A stretch of 8,902 nucleotides of DNA from Polyangium sp. (in: bacteria) (GCA_025450955.1 JANWLJ010000116.1:1-8902), one strand, 5' to 3'. Positions 1-5,924 are shown, counted from the stretch's first letter. Notes: generated by a model not told the origin, from the sequence alone. Numbers and translations are program-made.

Positions 1-746
1 GTGGTGTTGGAGTTGAGATCCACCGTCGACGGATACTGCTTGTAGGCGTCGATGTTCGGGGTGGTGTCGATCACCTGGCTGCGCACGATGGTGACGAGCA
101 GGTTGGCGCCGAGGTAGGGATCGAGCCGCATCGTCCCGCCGAGGCCGAACGACTTCGAGAGGGTCGCGTCGGTGGAGATCACGGTCATGTCGACCTGGGT
201 GGTGCCGACCAGGCGCGAGACCGCGGCGCGCAGCGCCATCGAGGGCATCGCCCAGCCGTGATAGCCCTCGTGGAGCGCGAGCTTGGCGTAGGCCTGGAGC
301 GCGAAGATGCCCGAGTCGGTGAGCGCGGTGCCGCCGGCGCCGATCTCGAACGACGGCAAGGGCGCCCAGATCCCCTTGCGCGCGAGCACCGACACCGTCG
401 AGAGCCAGCTTGACGAGACGTCCGCGACGCCCTTTTTCCAATAGTCGGATTGGTTCGAGATCTGGGTGAAGCTCGACGCGAGATCGAATTGGAAGCCCGA
501 CCAGCCGAGGCTGTCGGCGGGCGAGAGCAGGGTCGGCGCCATCACCACCCCGAGCTCGCTCATCAAGCTGCGATACTCGGTTTGGGTCGCGAGATCGGGA
601 TCGTTGAACGCGCCCGGCGTCTTCGGCGGGCCGAGCAGCCGCTCGAGCGTGAGGTCGTTGCGGTCGGCGCGCGCGCTTTGCGCGAAGCCTACGAACGCTC
701 CGAGCGCAAGGAGCGCGACCAGGCCGCGCGAGGTGTAAAGACGCAT
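1..746 (-). CDS. Secreted protein of unknown function, possibly outer-membrane; 3' end outside the window
   Basis: The frame is open from ATG at 746 to the window edge (248 codons, no stop), so the C terminus is missing. Residues 1-27 form a clear Sec signal peptide: a basic start (MRLYTSRG), a hydrophobic core (LVALLALGAFVGFA) and an SARA-D signal peptidase I-type site near residue 27. The mature part is rich in Ser, Thr, Gly and aromatics and has alternating patterns such as FQFDLASSFTQIS, FEIGAGGTAL and LDPYLGANLLVTIV, which suit beta strands of an outer-membrane barrel. That is an inference from composition; I recognise no named family. ATG 746 has GGAG directly against it, too close for a normal ribosome site; GTG at 752 is an alternative start six bases upstream. 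A TTGACA promoter lies just upstream, so the transcript may be nearly leaderless. The gene is divergent from the crotonase gene. Confidence 0.75.
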   Translation of the reverse strand, partial: MRLYTSRGLVALLALGAFVGFAQSARADRNDLTLERLLGPPKTPGAFNDPDLATQTEYRSLMSELGVVMAPTLLSPADSLGWSGFQFDLASSFTQISNQSDYWKKGVADVSSSWLSTVSVLARKGIWAPLPSFEIGAGGTALTDSGIFALQAYAKLALHEGYHGWAMPSMALRAAVSRLVGTTQVDMTVISTDATLSKSFGLGGTMRLDPYLGANLLVTIVRSQVIDTTPNIDAYKQYPSTVDLNSNT

Positions 747-758
747 CTCCACCGTCGA

Positions 759-787
759 GGCTAACGCTCCGCTTCTTCCACTGTCAA
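759..787 (-). promoter_or_regulatory. Sigma70-type promoter for the leftward secreted-protein gene
   Basis: On the minus strand a perfect -35 TTGACA (787-782) is followed after 17 bp by TTAGCC (764-759), which matches the -10 consensus poorly. The predicted start point is near 752, leaving only about six bases before ATG 746. Seen directly: the hexamers and spacing. Inferred: that they are used. Confidence 0.4.
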
Positions 788-836
788 GAAAGCTCGCCCG
801 CTCAGCGGAGCGCGCGCGTGTAGTAAAGTGTCGCGC

Positions 837-1637
837 ATGTACAGCGAGATTCTTTATGAGGTGCGCGGCCCGGTCGCGCGGGTGACGCTCAACCGGCCGG
901 ACAAGCGCAACCCGCTCGGCCCGACCACCATCGGCGAGCTCCTGCACGCGCTCGACGCCGCGCGCGCCGACGAGGCGGTGCGGGTGATCGTGCTCACCGG
1001 CGCCGGCAAGGTGTTCTCGGCGGGCGGCGATCTGTCGTCGTTCGCCGCGGTCGGCGGCTCGGGCGGCACGCCGCTTCAGTCGACCGGCGGCGGCGCGACC
1101 CGGCCCGGCACCTTCGTCGATCTGAACCTGGCGCTCACCCGGGTCGGCAAGCCGACCCTCGCGATGGTCAACGGCCATGCGCTCGCCGGCGGGCTCGGGC
1201 TGGTGGTCGCGTGCGATCTGGCGATCGCCGCCGACGACGCGCTCTTCGGCACGCCCGAGATCAACGTCGGGCTGTGGCCGATGATGATCATGGCGACCAT
1301 CTTTCGCAACGTGCCGCGCAAGCGCGGGCTCGAGCTGGTGATGACCGGCGACAAGATCTCGGCGGCCGAGGCGGTGAGCCTCGGGCTCATCACCCGCTCG
1401 GTGCCGCGCGAGCGACTCGAGGCCGAGGTCGGCGCGCTGGCCGAGAAGCTGGCGGCCAAGTCGCCGCTCATCATGCGCATGGGGCTCGACGCGTTTTATC
1501 GTACACAAGATATGGAGCTCGAGCCGGCGCTCGCGCACCTCCAGGCGCAGCTCGTCTCCGTGCTCGGCACCGAAGACGCGCGCGAGGGGCTGACCGCGTT
1601 TTTGGAAAAGCGCGCGCCGGTGTGGAAAGGCCGTTAG
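837..1637 (+). CDS. Enoyl-CoA hydratase/isomerase (crotonase) family protein
   Basis: The 266-residue protein has the full crotonase fold at the family's usual length. Acyl-CoA thioester binding is shown by the first oxyanion-hole segment SAGGDL (61-66) and the second, GHALAGGLGL (113-122). The FGTPEINVG block keeps the second catalytic Glu (E141, equal to Glu164 of rat enoyl-CoA hydratase). The first catalytic Glu (Glu144 in rat, in GGGCEL) is replaced by G121. A canonical two-Glu syn-hydratase is therefore unlikely; an isomerase or another crotonase reaction fits better, and the substrate is unknown. The C terminus (TEDAREGLTAFLEKRAPVWKGR region) is typical of the family and packs on the CoA site. 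ATG 837 is chosen because it gives a normal N terminus; GTG 828, in frame, would add three residues. No strong Shine-Dalgarno is seen. The permease gene follows on the same strand after about 45 bp, so the two may be cotranscribed, although no functional link is known. Confidence 0.9.
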   Translation: MYSEILYEVRGPVARVTLNRPDKRNPLGPTTIGELLHALDAARADEAVRVIVLTGAGKVFSAGGDLSSFAAVGGSGGTPLQSTGGGATRPGTFVDLNLALTRVGKPTLAMVNGHALAGGLGLVVACDLAIAADDALFGTPEINVGLWPMMIMATIFRNVPRKRGLELVMTGDKISAAEAVSLGLITRSVPRERLEAEVGALAEKLAAKSPLIMRMGLDAFYRTQDMELEPALAHLQAQLVSVLGTEDAREGLTAFLEKRAPVWKGR

Positions 1638-1682
1638 CGAAGCGCGCGGACATCGCGCCGAGATGTGCTACGTCTGAGGCCG

Positions 1683-3089
1683 ATGGCGCTCTTTTCTCAC
1701 GAAGGCTTTTTGGCCTGGCGCTACCTCTATCGCCGGCGCCACAGCCGCGCGGTCCTGCTTTTGACGCTGTTCTTCTTCCTCGCGTCGGTGGCGACCGAGG
1801 TCGCGTTTTTCCGATACGGCCACGCCGAGGTGGGCGCGATCTTCACCGTGCCGTCGGTGCTCCTGTTCATCACCTTTTTCCTGCTCAACATTTTTTCGGT
1901 GTTCACCACCGTCTCGATCATCGGGGTGAGCCTCGGGGTGGCCGCGCTCACCGTGGTGCTCTCGGTGACGAGCGGCTTTCAGGCGTCGTTCAAGGCCAAG
2001 GTGCTCGGGGTCAACGCGCACGTGCTGGTGCTCAAATACGGCCAGGACTTCAGCGAGTACCGCGAGGTGATGAAGAAATGTAAAAAGGAGCCGCACGTCA
2101 TCGCGGTGGCGCCGTTCGACTTCAACGAGATGATGATCGCGCGCGGCCCGGCGCTCTCGGGCGTGCTCATCAAGGGGATCGATCCGGTCCTGTCGCCGAA
2201 GGTGCTCGACATCGCCGACCGGCTCACCAGCGGCAAGATGGACGAGCTCGCCACTCCGCTTCCGCCGAACGACGGCGGCAAGCCGCTGCCCGAGATGTTC
2301 ATCGGCAAGGAGCTGCAAAAAAAGCTCGACGCCAAGATCGGCGATCGGGTGCGGGTGGTGACGCCCAAGGCGGCGCTCGATCCCGCGCAGTGGGGCTCGT
2401 CGGGCTCACCGACCTTGCGCGAGTTCCGGGTCGCGGGGGTCTTCTACTCCGGCTTCGACGAGTACGATCGCCGGCTGGTCTACGTCGATCTGAAGGAGGC
2501 GCAGCGCTTCTACTCGACCGGCGACGTGGTGACCGGCGTCGAGATGAAGCTCGACGACATCAATCAGGCGCGCGCGGTCGCGCACAAGCTGTTTCAAGAT
2601 CTCGGCGGCACGCCGTATCGCGTGATCGATTGGGAGGAGCTCAACCACAACCTCTTCACCGCGCTCAAGATGCAGAAGACCGCGCTGGTGGTCTTCCTCA
2701 CGCTGATCATCCTGGTGGCCGCGTTCAACATCGTCGCGGCGATGACCATGCTGGTGATCGACAAGACCAAAGAGATCGCGATCCTCAAATCGATGGGGAT
2801 GCGCTCGGTGAACGTGGCGCGCCTGTTTCAACTGGCGGGGCTCACCATCGGCGCGGTCGGCACCGCCTGCGGCCTCGGGCTCGGGCTGCTCTGCTGCGCG
2901 GTGGTCGAGCGCTACGGTTATCACCTGGACGCGAAGGTCTACTTGATCGACAAGCTGCCGGTGCAGGTGAACTTGAACGAGCTCCTGCTCACCGCCGGGA
3001 TCACGCTGGTGATCTGTTTCATCGCGACGCTCTATCCCTCGCTCAAAGCAGCGGGCCTGCATCCGGTGGATGGGCTTCGCTACGAGTAG
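1683..3089 (+). CDS. LolC/LolE-type ABC transporter permease (FtsX fold) with an extra N-terminal hairpin
   Basis: The 468-residue inner-membrane protein resembles the permeases that extract lipoproteins for LolA. An N-terminal RYLYRRR motif is followed by hydrophobic segments near 22-43 and 53-94. A periplasmic MacB/Lol-type domain spans about 95-330 and includes the LREFRVAGVFYSGFDEYD block. The C-terminal FtsX domain has three membrane spans near 332-357, 384-406 and 435-453. KTKEIAILKSMGM (361-373) is the coupling-helix signature that contacts the ATPase. Classic LolC/E proteins have about 400-415 residues and go straight from the RYL..RR motif to the S-I-GV-LGVAAL helix; here about 45 hydrophobic residues are inserted between them. 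ATG 1683 is preferred (GAGG at 1676-1679, only 3 bp away); GTG 1665 would add six residues. No LolD-like ATPase gene lies in the window. A related macrolide/lipoprotein exporter of unknown substrate cannot be excluded. Confidence 0.88.
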   Translation: MALFSHEGFLAWRYLYRRRHSRAVLLLTLFFFLASVATEVAFFRYGHAEVGAIFTVPSVLLFITFFLLNIFSVFTTVSIIGVSLGVAALTVVLSVTSGFQASFKAKVLGVNAHVLVLKYGQDFSEYREVMKKCKKEPHVIAVAPFDFNEMMIARGPALSGVLIKGIDPVLSPKVLDIADRLTSGKMDELATPLPPNDGGKPLPEMFIGKELQKKLDAKIGDRVRVVTPKAALDPAQWGSSGSPTLREFRVAGVFYSGFDEYDRRLVYVDLKEAQRFYSTGDVVTGVEMKLDDINQARAVAHKLFQDLGGTPYRVIDWEELNHNLFTALKMQKTALVVFLTLIILVAAFNIVAAMTMLVIDKTKEIAILKSMGMRSVNVARLFQLAGLTIGAVGTACGLGLGLLCCAVVERYGYHLDAKVYLIDKLPVQVNLNELLLTAGITLVICFIATLYPSLKAAGLHPVDGLRYE

Positions 3090-3432
3090 CGAGCGCGCGC
3101 TCGAGCGCGGCCAATAATCCCTCGACGGTGAACGGCTTCTCGAGCACCGCGCGAGCGGCGATGCGCCGCGCCCGCGGCGTGGCGACGTCGCTGCCGCTGG
3201 CGAGGACGATCGGCACCTCTTCGGCGAAGAAGCGGCCGGCCACCCGATCGGGATCGCCGAGCGCCGACCAGTCGACGAGCGCGGCGAGCGGCCGCTCGAT
3301 CTCGAGCGCGTCCAGCGCCGCCGCGCCGGTCGTCACCCGCCGCGGCCGATATCCGAACGACTCGATCACCTCTTCGAGGATCGTCCCGAGCTCAGCGTCG
3401 TCTTCGACGATCAAGATGAGTGGTGCCGGCAT
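3043..3432 (-). CDS. Stand-alone response-regulator receiver domain protein (CheY/DivK-like)
   Basis: The 129-residue protein is a single receiver (REC) domain with no output domain. Numbered from ATG 3432, the acidic pocket is D11-D12 in LILIVEDD. The phospho-acceptor is D54 in AALVDWSALG, the Ser/Thr switch residue is S79 in IVLASG, and the conserved Lys is K100 in LEKPF. All catalytic positions are therefore present, and phosphorylation by a histidine kinase is expected. It would act through protein contact in a phosphorelay; no kinase gene is nearby. ATG 3432 puts the acidic pair at its usual position. ATG 3450 in the same frame would add MHIAFD, and neither start has a clear Shine-Dalgarno. 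The gene follows the Cys-rich lipoprotein gene on the same strand after 86 bp. Its 3' end overlaps the permease gene by 47 bp on the opposite strand. Confidence 0.85.
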   Translation of the reverse strand: MPAPLILIVEDDAELGTILEEVIESFGYRPRRVTTGAAALDALEIERPLAALVDWSALGDPDRVAGRFFAEEVPIVLASGSDVATPRARRIAARAVLEKPFTVEGLLAALERALATRSEAHPPDAGPLL

Positions 3433-3518
3433 GTCGAATGCGATGTGCATCGCATGGACCGAGTGGGAGAGCTGCTGGGTGAGGAGGGGGGCTGCGGGCT
3501 ACGGGGCGAGCGAGCGCG

Positions 3519-4280
3519 CTACATCACGATGCAGTAGCCGGCGCCGTTCTCGTCGGAGAACGGATTGCAGCTCGCCGTGCCGCCGTCGGCCGGCGCCACC
3601 GGGCAGGCGTTGGTGGCGTTGCAGATCGCCGTGCAGGCCTGCTGGAACGAATCGCAGTAGGTGTTCGCGCCGCAGTCGCTGTCGACGGTGCAGCTCGCGA
3701 ACGCCGCGCCCGCGCCGGTCATCTTGCAGGTGAAGAAGCCGGTCTCTTTCGTCTGGGTCGCGTCGATGTCGTCCCAGTTGCCGCCGCAGTCGCTGCCGGT
3801 CGCGCACGCGCCCGTGGTGAACGGGGTGCAGGTGGTCAGGCACACGCCGACGCCGATGTTGAAGTTGGCGCACCTCTCTCCGGTCCCGCAGGCCGCGTCG
3901 GAGGCGCAGAACTTCTTGCAGGAGAAGGTCGAGCCGGCGTTGTCGTTGTCGCAGAACAGGCCCGCTTTGTAGTCGTCGGTGAACATCGTCATGTTGTTGG
4001 TGTCCGGGGTGCACGTCGCGCCCGCGGCGGCGGTGCCGTCGGCGATGCAGCCGCCGACGATCATCGCATTCTGTCCGCTGCCCTGAACCGTCGGCACGCA
4101 CTTCATCCCGGCGCCGCAGTCCTGGTTGGTGACGCTGCACCCGGCGGGCGCGGCCAAATCGGCCGGCCCGTGCATCGCCATGTCGCCCTTCTTGACGCCC
4201 ATGTCCATCGAGCCGTTGTTGTTGTTGCTGCTGCAACCGAATGACGCGGCCGCCACAACCAAGAGAAGGGTCGAGCGCAT
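3519..4280 (-). CDS. Cys-rich predicted lipoprotein with DCG-type repeats
   Basis: The 253-residue protein has a short lipoprotein-like signal (MRSTLLLVVAAASFGC, modified Cys at 16), followed by SSNNNN and a Met/Asp/Gly-rich linker. The lipobox is loose: Ser rather than Leu at -3. The rest carries many cysteines in recurring units of the type C-x(3-4)-D-x-x-C-G-x-G/N-x-x-C. Examples are CSVTNQDCGAGMKC, CASDAACGTGERC, CATGSDCGG and CTVDSDCGANTYC. Such repeats are common in large myxobacterial secreted proteins and are probably disulfide-bonded outside the inner membrane; their molecular role is unknown to me. ATG 4280 is well supported by TAGGAG about eight bases upstream. An upstream in-frame extension to 4388 would run through the terminator and the promoter-like sequence and is rejected. 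The Ser at +2 suggests outer-membrane sorting if the E. coli rule holds here. Confidence 0.85.
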   Translation of the reverse strand: MRSTLLLVVAAASFGCSSNNNNGSMDMGVKKGDMAMHGPADLAAPAGCSVTNQDCGAGMKCVPTVQGSGQNAMIVGGCIADGTAAAGATCTPDTNNMTMFTDDYKAGLFCDNDNAGSTFSCKKFCASDAACGTGERCANFNIGVGVCLTTCTPFTTGACATGSDCGGNWDDIDATQTKETGFFTCKMTGAGAAFASCTVDSDCGANTYCDSFQQACTAICNATNACPVAPADGGTASCNPFSDENGAGYCIVM

Positions 4281-4308
4281 GTGGGTGTCTCCTAGGGAGG
4301 GAAGCCGG

Positions 4309-4338
4309 ATACTACGTCCAACCAGATCGCAAAAACAA
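4309..4338 (-). promoter_or_regulatory. Possible promoter of the Cys-rich lipoprotein gene
   Basis: On the minus strand TAGTAT (4314-4309) is a fair -10, with TTGTTT (4338-4333) 18 bp upstream as a weak -35. The start point would be near 4302, giving a leader of about 20 bases that contains the TAGGAG ribosome site. The -35 lies inside the T-tract of the preceding terminator. The rest of 4281-4400 holds only that terminator and no gene. Confidence 0.3.
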
Positions 4339-4363
4339 CAAAGGCCCCCGCTCTCGCGGAGGC
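4331..4363 (-). terminator. Rho-independent terminator after the nucleotidyltransferase gene
   Basis: Read on the minus strand, an 8-bp stem (GCCTCCGC/GCGGGGGC, one T-G wobble) closes a GAGA tetraloop and is followed by the T-rich tail CTTTGTTGTTTTTGC. It lies about 40 bp beyond the stop codon at 4401. The G-T pairing and the T-tract exist only on this strand, which fixes the orientation. It shares 24 identical bases with the terminator behind tRNA-Lys. Confidence 0.75.
4340..4363. repeat. 24-bp direct repeat, copy 1 (terminator core)
   Basis: These 24 bases (AAAGGCCCCCGCTCTC followed by GCGGAGGC) are identical to 5801-5824 in the same orientation. The two copies bracket the winged-helix/nucleotidyltransferase module, about 1.46 kb apart. 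Each copy is the core of a minus-strand terminator. Confidence 0.85.
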
Positions 4364-4400
4364 GCCGAGAGGTTCGCATGTGTGTCACGAGAAGGAGCGT

Positions 4401-5007
4401 TCAAGATCCGCCTCCACGCGGCTTTCCCCCGCGTATTCGGGGACGGGCTTGCGCCGCGAGCCGCTCCCGCACGCCATCCGCTTCGATTTCACCGTACAGA
4501 CGCCGAATGAGCAGCACGAGGCTCTGATCGTGCCGCTCCCGATTGCCGATGCCTTGCTGCATCTCGCCAAGGTAGCGCTCGACCAGCAGCTCTTCATCGA
4601 GACCGACCTGTGCGTGCAGCATCGCGATCGCCGCCATGTCGGTCTCGTATCCTCGCCACATCTTGCTGAGGGCGACATCGTGCTTCTCGAGCGTGTACAC
4701 AATTAATTTCTTCAGCTCGGGCAAAACGCGAATCAAGCGCTGGTCGCTGTGATAGGGCACGTCGCCGACAGCCGCGGCCGGAGATCTCGATCTCGAGCCC
4801 GGTGTCCTGGCGTGCCTGTGCGACGGCCTGCTCGATTGCGCCGAGGTTCACCTCGAGCGTGTCGATGTCGCTGGTATTGCGGTCCACGCCATAGGCGAGG
4901 GCGATCGAGCTGCCGCCGATTACGGTCATCTTGAATTTGCGCCGCTGTCGCCTGTCGACCGCGCACAGAAACGCCCGCAGCTCTTTCGGAGCGAAGCTCT
5001 CACGCAT
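4401..5007 (-). pseudogene. DUF6036/AbiEii-like nucleotidyltransferase, apparently frameshifted
   Basis: Two adjoining frames together encode one protein of about 201 residues. The first frame (ATG 5007, stop at 4594) gives residues 1-77 with the polymerase-beta-type nucleotidyltransferase signature. GGSS at 31-34 is the nucleotide-binding turn and SDID at 46-49 supplies the metal-binding D47 and D49. After residue 77 the homology continues in the next frame (from about 4775 to the stop at 4401). That part includes LEKHDVALSKMWRGYETDM and GLDEELLVERYLGEM, which resemble the C-terminal half of DUF6036-type proteins. In the first frame the rest is Arg-rich and unlike the family. One extra base near 4770-4790 explains the break. 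The start codon overlaps the stop of the winged-helix gene by 8 bp, so the genes are translationally coupled. Related enzymes act as toxins (AbiEii, MenT) that modify tRNA or use NTPs. Whether this copy is active, or the shift is a sequencing error, cannot be told here; a separate start at GTG 4760 is possible but would lack the active site. Confidence 0.72.
4765..4790 (-). other. Frameshift point inside the nucleotidyltransferase gene
   Basis: The first frame reads sensibly to LEIEISG (codon ending at 4777). One base (C at 4776 on the minus strand) must then be skipped for the next frame to continue as AAVGDVPYHSDQR. The site is GC-rich (GGCCGCGGC) but is not a mononucleotide run. No classical programmed-slip heptamer or strong downstream structure is evident. 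Confidence 0.6.
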
Positions 5008-5746
5008 GGCTGTGCTTGTCGTAGATCGAACGGAACGCGTCGAAGTCGAGGTTCATGCGCAGGCCCCACTTCTTTGCGACGGCGGGCGTGTGCCGCTCGG
5101 CGGCCTCTCTCTCGGCGCGGGAGGTCTCGGGGAAGAAGCTCCGCAGCGCGCTGCGCCGGCGATCGCGAAACAATGCCGCCGAGCGTTTGAAGCGCGGATC
5201 GCCGGAGAGTGATCCCGTGAGCTCGAGGAAGAAGCCCACGGACTGCTTTTCACCACTGTCTCGCGCGACCTTCAAGAGGTGCGCGGGATCGAGCTGGTCG
5301 CGGGCGTGGAAGAACGAGAGAGGCAGGATGCGGGCGACAGTCGGGTCGCGGTGCGCGAGCGCGACGCCTCGGACCAGCGCCGCTTCTACGTCCTGCACCT
5401 CGACGGCGCGGTCGAACAGGGGCGCGCCGAGCGCCCGCAGCTCACCGCGAGTGCGCACGCCCGCCTCATCGACGGACTGCGCCGACCTGCCCGCCGGCGC
5501 ATGGACCAGGGCGCGCAGCGTGTCGGCGAACGGAGAGCTCTCGTTCGCTCGAAACACCTCCGCTCCGCCCTCCCGCCCGGAGCGCGCCAAGCCGAGCAGC
5601 TTCATCGCGCGAAGCTCTCGATAAACTCCTGCGTAGGCGACGCGCGCTCGCTTCGCCAGCTGAGTGGCGGACCCCGACACCCCGTCCCGCCAAAGCAGCG
5701 TCAAGAGCCGCCGGCGAACCTTGGAAGTGACGAAGAACTCGAGCAT
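5000..5746 (-). CDS. Winged-helix DNA-binding protein, probable regulator/antitoxin partner of the nucleotidyltransferase
   Basis: The 248-residue protein begins with a winged helix-turn-helix domain. SKVRRRLLTLLWRDG (8-22) is helix 1, SATQLAKRARVAYAGVYREL (26-45) is the helix-turn-helix, and a basic wing (SGREGGAEVFRANESSPF) runs to about residue 73. This domain resembles the one found before minimal nucleotidyltransferase domains. The remaining 175 residues are predicted mostly helical and basic, with ILPLSFFHARDQLDPAHLLKVARDSGEKQ and RRSALRSFFPETSRAERE blocks; I do not recognise a named family. The stop overlaps the nucleotidyltransferase start by 8 bp, so the two form a coupled operon. 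A perfect inverted repeat inside the promoter suggests that the protein represses its own operon, as AbiEi-type antitoxins do. ATG 5746 is chosen; TTG 5752 would add two residues. No Shine-Dalgarno is seen and the predicted transcription start is at or next to the ATG, so translation may be leaderless. Confidence 0.8.
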   Translation of the reverse strand: MLEFFVTSKVRRRLLTLLWRDGVSGSATQLAKRARVAYAGVYRELRAMKLLGLARSGREGGAEVFRANESSPFADTLRALVHAPAGRSAQSVDEAGVRTRGELRALGAPLFDRAVEVQDVEAALVRGVALAHRDPTVARILPLSFFHARDQLDPAHLLKVARDSGEKQSVGFFLELTGSLSGDPRFKRSAALFRDRRRSALRSFFPETSRAEREAAERHTPAVAKKWGLRMNLDFDAFRSIYDKHSHA

Positions 5747-5751
5747 GATCA

Positions 5752-5780
5752 AAATATGTCACATTTTGTGACATCTTCAA
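5752..5780 (-). promoter_or_regulatory. Promoter of the winged-helix/nucleotidyltransferase operon
   Basis: On the minus strand -35 TTGAAG (5780-5775) and -10 ATATTT (5757-5752) are 17 bp apart. The predicted start falls close to A of ATG 5746, which would give a leaderless mRNA. The element lies between the tRNA terminator and the gene, so the module has its own transcription start. Confidence 0.5.
5756..5774. promoter_or_regulatory. Perfect 8-3-8 inverted repeat, likely operator
   Basis: ATGTCACA, a 3-bp AT spacer and TGTGACAT form a perfect palindrome of 19 bp in a GC-rich region. It occupies the interval between the putative -35 and -10 boxes, touching both. A dimeric winged-helix repressor bound here would exclude RNA polymerase. 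The half-site TGTGA also resembles the CRP/FNR-family recognition core, so a global regulator of that family is an alternative binder. Confidence 0.6.
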
Positions 5781-5792
5781 GACCAGCCGCCG

Positions 5793-5827
5793 AAAATGAA
5801 AAAGGCCCCCGCTCTCGCGGAGGCCTT
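5793..5827 (-). terminator. Rho-independent terminator of the tRNA-Arg/tRNA-Lys transcript
   Basis: On the minus strand a 9-bp stem (GGCCTCCGC/GCGGGGGCC with one T-G wobble, extendable by two A-T pairs) closes a GAGA tetraloop. TTTTTCATTTT follows. It starts six bases beyond the 3' end of tRNA-Lys. Confidence 0.85.
5801..5824. repeat. 24-bp direct repeat, copy 2 (terminator core)
   Basis: Identical over 24 bases and in the same orientation to 4340-4363. The sequences diverge immediately on both sides of the shared block. This copy is the stem-loop of the tRNA terminator. Confidence 0.85.
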
Positions 5828-5832
5828 CAGAG

Positions 5833-5905
5833 TGAGCCCAGAAGGAGTCGAACCTTCAACAAACGGATTAAGAGTCCGCTGCTCTGCCAGTTGAGCTATG
5901 GGCCC
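5833..5905 (-). tRNA. tRNA-Lys (anticodon CTT)
   Basis: This 73-base cloverleaf reads on the minus strand with acceptor arms GGGCCCA and TGGGCTC (one G-T pair) and discriminator A. The D-arm is AGCTCAACTGGCAGAGCA-like, the anticodon loop is CTCTTAA (anticodon CTT, reading AAG), and the T-arm is AAGG-TTCGACT-CCTT. The 3' CCA is not encoded, so it must be added by the CCA-adding enzyme. It lies 19 bp downstream of tRNA-Arg in the same transcript. Confidence 0.95.
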
Positions 5906-5924
5906 TGATTTTCAAAATGCCGGG

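Noticed and set aside
1211..2083. Long plus-strand open frame across the crotonase and permease genes
   Set aside because: It is Arg/Ala/Gly-rich with no fold-like pattern and runs through two well-supported genes in another frame; this is typical of GC-rich shadow frames.
2390..3733. 447-codon plus-strand open frame
   Set aside because: It overlaps the permease, receiver and lipoprotein genes, and its composition (Ser/Arg/Ala runs) has no recognisable domain.
3499..4236. Gln/Arg-rich minus-strand frame inside the Cys-rich lipoprotein gene
   Set aside because: The Gln run comes from the AAC repeats that encode Asn in the real frame; the real frame has a signal peptide, a ribosome site and Cys repeats.
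4733..4966. Separate small minus-strand frame over the nucleotidyltransferase gene
   Set aside because: It is Arg-rich, in the third frame and without homology-like blocks; the two other frames together carry the conserved protein.
5801..5824. CRISPR or transposon end as explanation of the 24-bp repeat
   Set aside because: There are only two copies about 1.46 kb apart, in direct orientation, each inside a good terminator. There is no spacer periodicity, and no transposase or integrase gene is in the window.
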